Notes under the pieces: generated by a model
Seen by the model: the letters and a program-made list of their open reading frames with translations, nothing else
Told to the model about the DNA's origin: nothing
Database searches by the model: none
Origin: Proteles cristata cristata
Lineage: Eukaryota; Chordata; Mammalia; Carnivora; Hyaenidae
Direction of reading: 5' to 3'
DNA: 64,000 bases
Assembly: GCA_017311185.1 (NCBI GenBank)
Contig: JAESUZ010003902.1
Span: forward strand, 1,302,001-1,366,000
Translations under genes and position numbers: made by a program
Part shown: positions 58,432-64,000 of the stretch, piece by piece
Position numbering within the stretch: position 1 is the stretch's first letter
Layout of the letters: the number at the start of each line of letters is the position of its first letter

Positions 58432-59280
58432 CCTAGAACGTGGGCTGTGGAGGAAGGCAGACCTGGGTCCTTGGGCTCTGAGTTCTCGAACACCTTGCTT
58501 AATCACTCTGAGCCTCATCGTCCACACGCGCAGGGTGGACATCGTTGCAATTCTCCCCTCACAGGACTTGTCCCAATGGTTCGGTGAGGCCACGCTGCTA
58601 GTCTGGCCCACCGCGAGCTCTTGGTGGAGGTAGCCATTGGGGTTTTTACTTTAATTTCCAGAAGAACATTGACTGGTTCTCAGCGTCAGTCCGTCCATCC
58701 ACCCTGGCTACTCTGGGAGAAGGCGGAAGCCTTTGGGGAACTGAGCCAACACCCTACAAAGCAGGAAGAGCAGGAAAGCCCTGGCTGGCTGCCCCTCAGG
58801 ACAGTAACGGAGCAGGTGGCAGGGGCTGTATCCGGACACTGGCCTTCCAAGAGTGTAAGATGCTAAGACGTGCTTACAGATGCTTGTTCAAGTCTTAACC
58901 TCCTCCCTTCCCCGAAAGACGTGCCCCCAGCTGCCCTCTCTGTGATGGAGAGCTCACCCCCCAAGCACAGACCAGCCTCTTGGGAGATGGAGGCCACTAA
59001 GACCCCGAGCCCAGGGCAGGGAGCTCACTGGCTCCCGGCACCTGTTTGTGTGCCTGGGCGACGTTTCTCCTTTCCCGTTTCCAGCCTCACCCTCCCACCC
59101 ATGATGATTTAAGATAACAGCACATTTACCCTGCTTGTCCCAGGTGTGACGATGTGGAGGATCTGTGCTGGGACCAGCCCAGGTGGCTGGTCATCATCAA
59201 AGCTCCCCGAAACCGACTGCTCTCAAACAGCCAGGGCCCGTGCCCCCCGGGGCTCCTGGCCCATGGGGTCTGTGTAGTTA

Positions 59281-59646
<366 letters not shown>

Positions 59647-59655
59647 CTAGTAACA

Positions 59656-59840
59656 GGTGAGTTCTCAATGCGGTCCCTGACCAGGGCCATCGGCACCACC
59701 TGGGAACTTGGTAGACGTGCACATTCTCAGGCCCCTTCCCAGGACCTACTGAATCCGTCACTTGAGGGGTGGGGGGCAGCAATGTGGCTTTGGTGAGCCC
59801 TCCAGGGGATTCGATGCAGGCTAAAATTTAAGAACCATTG
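59656..59840 (+). mobile_element. MER5A (hAT-Charlie) element
   Basis: Same family as the copy 1.3 kb away: 'cacctgggaacttggtag', 'acctactgaatc', 'agccctccaggggattc', ending 'aatttaagaaccattg'. It lies about 90 bp into the intron upstream of exon 13. Confidence 0.85.
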
Positions 59841-60114
59841 TTCTAGAACAACATGCACACACACACCATTTCACGGGCTTGTCAGCCCCCTGTTGTCCCA
59901 GGTTCAGAGTAGAAAGCCCTGGGCTCCTGAATGACTCATGCTCCCCACTCTGCGTGATTGTGCCGGACACTTCCCCTCCAGAACTCTGCAAAGCACGGAG
60001 GACCGTCCTCCTCCGTCCCAGCTTCACACAAAGAGCGTGAGAGAATCAGAGGAGAAAGTGTGTTGGAAATACAAGTGGTATACAAACACAGCATTGCTGG
60101 GTGGTGCTTCGCAG

Positions 60115-60540
60115 GAGGAGAAAATCAACATTTCTTGAAGCTCTTTGCCAAAATAGATCATTCTTCCTTCCTGACCTTGGGTGCGGAGCACAATTTAGAT
60201 GAAACCTTCTAACTGAAGTAATTAACTAGACGGCTTTCAAGAGATTTAAATAGCAAGTGACTCCTGAACTTTCCAGAATATTTGGACTTGCAATCTGAAA
60301 AGTGTCTGCTTTGATATGGATTATTTTTTTTTCTCAAAGAAATCACTCAAAGGAGAGTTTTTCAAATACATAACTATTTTTCTCCCTCCTAATCAAAACC
60401 TCATGGGGAATACATCAGGGGCCCGTGCTTTGAATAGCAGCTGGAGAGAAGCTATTACTGCATTGAGGGGCTTTCCAGGTCTTTCCCAACTGTCACCGAG
60501 AAAAGACAAGGGACAAAGAAGCAAGGTGAGGCTTACAGAT
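60115..60540. promoter_or_regulatory. candidate intronic conserved element (GRIK3 intron 12)
   Basis: 425 AT-rich unique bases ('gaagtaattaactagacgg', 'ggattattttttt', 'cctcctaatcaaaacc') between GC-rich parts of the intron. No coding frame. Confidence 0.3.
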
Positions 60541-62024
60541 GCTCATTAACAGCGGGGACGGGAAGAAGCACTTCCCTCAAGAGCCGCCTGTTGCTTTCCA
60601 GCTCTGGAGACCACCGGGGGCCCTGGGGCTCCCTTGCCCACCCACCCAGCCACACCCAGCCTCACCTGCCTGCCCTTCCCTGCCACCCCCAGACTGCTCC
60701 CAGCTAGGACTAGAGCTACCCCCCCAGGAGAGAGAATGACTTGTTTTCCTTGTTTGCTTGGTGGACCCCATCAGGCTCTGCTGGACCCCTACCCAAGCCC
60801 CTGAGCTGACCTCTGCTATGGCTGGGAGATTGCTCCAGTGGGGGGCAGACTCCTCTCTCCTCTTCCTCCATTCAAGGGCCCAGCACAGGCTTGGCATGTA
60901 GTGGTCACTGAGGGACACGCTGGGATAATATCTTTCATCTGGCATTTGCTGATGGAGGTGTACCGAGGACCAGGGTTTGCACTGGCCTTGCGAACATACG
61001 CAGGTGAGCGAGGAACAGGGACTCTTTGCTCCTGGGATCCTCTTCCCTTCCTTGCCCCCTTGTCACCCACTGCCCCTCAGTGGGACCCTAACACAGGCAG
61101 AGAATTTGGTTCCGCACCCCCAAAACCCCATTCCCTGAGTTAGGAGGCTCTAGACATGTGACTCGACAGGCAGAAGCAAGGAGCACATGACTCCCAGCTG
61201 GCAAGCCGCACAGGGTGGTGGTGGTGGGGTCCTCCCTGGAGGTCCTTCCTGCCTGGGGGGCTCCTCTCCCTGCACCTGCGCTTCTGACCATGGTGTGTCT
61301 GCATCATGCTCCTTGCAACCTGCTGCTTTCTGAGACTTCTGAGCAGCTGCTAACCTAGCCAAAGGGCAGGCCAGCAGGCAAGCGCCAGGTGGGGTATAGC
61401 AGCCCCCGCTCTAGAGGACGGAAGAAAATGGCAGCCTTCCATGCATACCATCCCTGATGCGCTCAGGCTAACATCCCCACTTCAGCCATGGCCCTTCCGG
61501 TTCCCAGGCTCCCCACGCCTGCGTGGCCACCGAGTCCTGTCCCTGCTACATCCTGAAGCTCTCTTGGTCCATCTCTGGCCCCCTCCCCGCCGCCCGCCAT
61601 TCACACTGCCCCAGTTCAGGTCCGTGCTTTCTTTCCAGCAGCGACCTCCCACTCAGCCTCCCTGCCTCCAGTCGACCCCATCCTCAGCTCCACTTTGCTC
61701 AGCCAGAGTCTAAGGTTGGTGAGGCCATCGGCGGGGGCGGCCTCCAGAAGCAGGATGCTTACGTCCACCGCAGCCAGAGTGGGAGAGGCTAGGGATGAGC
61801 CCTGCGCCTCCCCAGCGGGCTGGCTTATCTGCTTCAGCCTCAGACTCTGAGCCCATCCAGCCAGGGACCCGAGACAAGGGTACACACCTGACTCCCCGGT
61901 GTCTCCAACCAGCTGACGGCTTAGCAGGTCTGAGGCTGCCCTGGAGGCAGGGGGGGCTCTGCGGACTCAAGAGAGGGGGTGCCCCCTGCGGGGGAGAGGA
62001 GGCGCCTGGGGAGAGGGCACATAC

Positions 62025-62143
62025 CTTGCTGCATCAAGGACCCCATGCCGAACCAGAAGCTGTTGAGGAGGGTGAAGTTGTTTTCCACCACCTCGGAGCC
62101 AGGGTTGCAGGGATGAGCATCGTACCACTCGTAAGGACTGAAC
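62025..62143 (-). CDS. GRIK3: GRIK3 exon 12: M1-M2 linker and pore loop
   Basis: GluK3 forms tetrameric glutamate-gated cation channels in neuronal membranes. This 119-nt exon encodes 39 whole codons from [16 protein letters not shown] to [11 protein letters not shown], with one base of a split codon at each end. It starts after an AG at 62145-62144 and ends at a GT at 62024-62023. The protein segment leaves M1, carries the linker with an NFT glycosylation sequon, and forms the re-entrant M2 pore helix. The Q/R selectivity-site codon is CAG at 62029-62031 (glutamine in the genome), two codons before the exon end. In the family, glutamine here means a calcium-permeable, polyamine-blocked channel. 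The upstream exon with M1 is not in the window. All residues expected of the family are present, with no break. Confidence 0.97.
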
Positions 62144-62334
62144 CTGCAGCGGGGACAGGGGAGCGGTGGGGCGGAGCCGTGGGAGCCAGAGCGGGAAGGG
62201 GCGCCCGTGCCACGGGGCTGCCTGCTTGGCAGACACTGCCGTGTGCCACCCTGTTAACGTCGATTTACTCAGTGTTCTGCTGGGGAGGCAGGGAATGGGA
62301 AATCAGGGCCATTTTGCTGCTCGTTCTTTATCGT

Positions 62335-62906
62335 TAGTGCCCTTTTCTGGTTGTAAAAGTAATTCAACAGTACCTCTTAAAATTAAAAGCACACATGCCC
62401 TTCAACCTAGCAATTCTGCGACTCATTATCCAGCTTAGAAAAAACACCCATATGCAAGCCTAAAGAGGGTGTTTATCAAAGCATTGTTTGTAATAGCAAA
62501 GAACCGGAAACAGCCCAAACATCCTTCAACAGGAAAATGATTAAGTAAACTCTGTCAGAACCATACTCTGCAATGTCACACAGCTGATCGGGGAGAATGA
62601 GAGACATCTAGATGCAGCGACGGGGAGGGACCTTCCACACATGTTGTGGGGTTAAAAAATAAGGATGGTAAAAAGAAGAACAATATGATCACATTTATAT
62701 AAATAGATTGTGAAAGACACAGCCCTACGCCTTTTTACGTACATATGTTTACAAAAAGCATTGGAAGAGTCTGGGAAGATTCCTGTCTAAAAAATCTCAG
62801 GGTTTCCCTCTGGGGAGGGGGTTAGAATGGCAGCAGGAATTTCAGGGAAGTCTGTTGCTTTCTTTATATGGATTACATAAATTTTTAAAAATAAGAATTG
62901 GCCTTT
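62335..62906 (+). mobile_element. L1 3'-end fragment
   Basis: Contains the familiar L1 3' wording ('gtttgtaatagcaaagaac', 'cagcccaaacatcc', 'atatgatcacatttatat'). Sense orientation, truncated, inactive. Interrupted at its 3' end by the SINE pair. Confidence 0.7.
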
Positions 62907-62920
62907 CTTTTTTCAATTTT

Positions 62921-63130
62921 TTAAAAATGTTTTATTTATTTCTAGGAGAGAGAGAGACAGTGTGAGCAGGGGAGGGTCAGAGAGAGAGGGAGTCACAGAC
63001 TGAAACAGGCTCCAGGCTCTGAGCTGGCAGTCAGCACAGAGCCCGACGCGGGGCTCGAACCCACGAACCGCGAGATCGTGACCCAAGCGAAAGTCGGACG
63101 CTTAACCGACTAAGCCACCCAGGCGGCCCT
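62921..63130 (-). mobile_element. SINEC_Fc-type SINE, young subfamily, nested
   Basis: Reverse-oriented full copy, a near twin of 26696-26921. Flanks 'ctttttt(c/a)aatttt' at 62907-62920 and 63131-63144 are a one-mismatch TSD and lie in the T-rich tail side of the next SINE, so this copy inserted into that tail. Confidence 0.92.
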
Positions 63131-63374
63131 CTTTTTTAAATTTTTAATGCTTATTTATTTTTCACTTTTAATGTTTGTTTATTTTTAAGAGAGAGAGACA
63201 GACAGAGCGCAAGCAGGGGAGAGGCAGAGAGACAGGGAGACACAGAATCCGAAGCAGGTTCCAGGCTCTGAGCTGCCAGCACAGAGCCCGATGCGGGGCT
63301 CAAACTCATGAAACATGAGATTGTGACCTGAGCCAAAGCCGGACGCTTAACCGACTGAGCCACCCAGGGGCCCC
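63131..63374 (-). mobile_element. SINEC_Fc-type SINE, host of a nested copy
   Basis: Reverse-oriented full copy with an extended T-rich tail (63131-63186) interrupted by the younger SINE at 62921-63130. Outer flanks share 'aagaat' (62893-62898 and 63375-63380), a weak TSD. Confidence 0.9.
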
Positions 63375-64000
63375 AAGAATCAGCTTTTCAATTACTCATA
63401 AACTTAAAATGGGAAAAAAAAAAAAAAGCAAAACATGCTCTTCAGAAAATATTCAAACAGTCTAAAAGAATACAGTGAAAAAGTGAAAAGTACTGGAGGT
63501 TCCCACCCCCAGAGAGAACAATGTGTTACATAAGTGTTCAGATTTTTTTTCTCTCTGAATACACAAATACCTGTATGACAGGGAAAAAATTGTTACTTAA
63601 AGCCCCCCACTGCCTTCTAAGGAAGAGAAGTCCCCATTATGGGAGGGAGTTTTGTTTCTTGTAGGAGTTGCGGTGAGGAAAATGCAACCTGGAAGAGGCA
63701 AGCTCACTTGGGGGGGGAGGGTTGAGAGCCCCTGGAGACCATCCCCCAGAGGCTGGCGTGGCCGGCCTGGCCGGTGTGGACAGTGTGGGGTAGGATGCTA
63801 CCCAGAAGGAGAGACAGGTCCAGGGGAATTTTGTTTTGTTTTTTAACATGCATTTAAGCATGACGTTGTGACTTTTCCATGACCCCCCTCCCTCTTAAAA
63901 GCTTTAATAAATTATACATTGATCACCAAAGCTCACGTGAGAAGAATTTTGTCTTCACAAAGTGGGAAGGTCTTGCATGCCTGAAATTTTAAAGTGAGGC

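Larger units (their letters stand above)
62144..64000 (-). other. GRIK3: GRIK3 intron 11 (partial)
   Basis: Intron upstream of exon 12, cut by the window edge. It contains an L1 3'-end fragment, two SINEC copies and possible further L1-like debris (63376-63600). The last 130 bases are AT-rich and unique. The exon with M1 is not reached. Confidence 0.85.

Overview
This is a window of a mammalian nuclear genome, almost certainly a carnivore and most likely a felid. Thirteen whole or partial copies of a tRNA-derived SINE carry the head 'cctgggtggctcagt' and a CT-rich tail, the type that dominates cat genomes (SINEC_Fc-like). Most have clean target-site duplications (TSDs). Older mammalian repeats (MIR, L2, L1, MaLR LTRs, MER5A) fill much of the rest. 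There is no bacterial, plasmid or phage content.

The window holds one protein-coding gene: the 3' part of GRIK3, the kainate-type ionotropic glutamate receptor subunit GluK3 (GluR7), on the minus strand. Five coding exons are resolved to the base, with GT/AG junctions and consistent phases: 62025-62143, 59347-59564, 49025-49247, 48257-48507 and 44855-45049. They match the last five exons of the gene, 12-16 if it has 16 as in human. In order they encode the pore loop with an unedited Q/R-site glutamine, the M3 channel helix, the S2 half of the ligand-binding domain, the M4 helix and the cytoplasmic tail. They are followed by a 3'UTR of about 5.9 kb ending at an AATAAA signal at 38994-38999.

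Positions 1-38965 lie downstream of the gene. I find no gene there, only repeats separated by AT-rich, TAAT-rich or octamer-containing blocks that read like conserved non-coding elements. This fits the gene-poor flank recalled for GRIK3 in other mammals, though I cannot measure conservation here. The 35 kb between 27.7 and 62.9 kb, which spans the 3' end of GRIK3, has no recognisable SINEC copy.

The most interesting local features lie around the penultimate and last exons. A second splice acceptor sits exactly 40 nt upstream of exon 16, which reproduces the 40-nt insertion that defines the GluR7b/GluK3b tail variant. A CpG-rich minisatellite of about 37 units (17-18 bp each) begins within about 7 nt of the exon 15 donor. 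It is G-rich on the transcript strand and stays open in the exon 15 frame for 192 codons. The 3'UTR contains a degenerate tandem duplication of five or six units and a short AU-rich segment with two Pumilio-type sites. I found no evidence of a novel multi-gene system.
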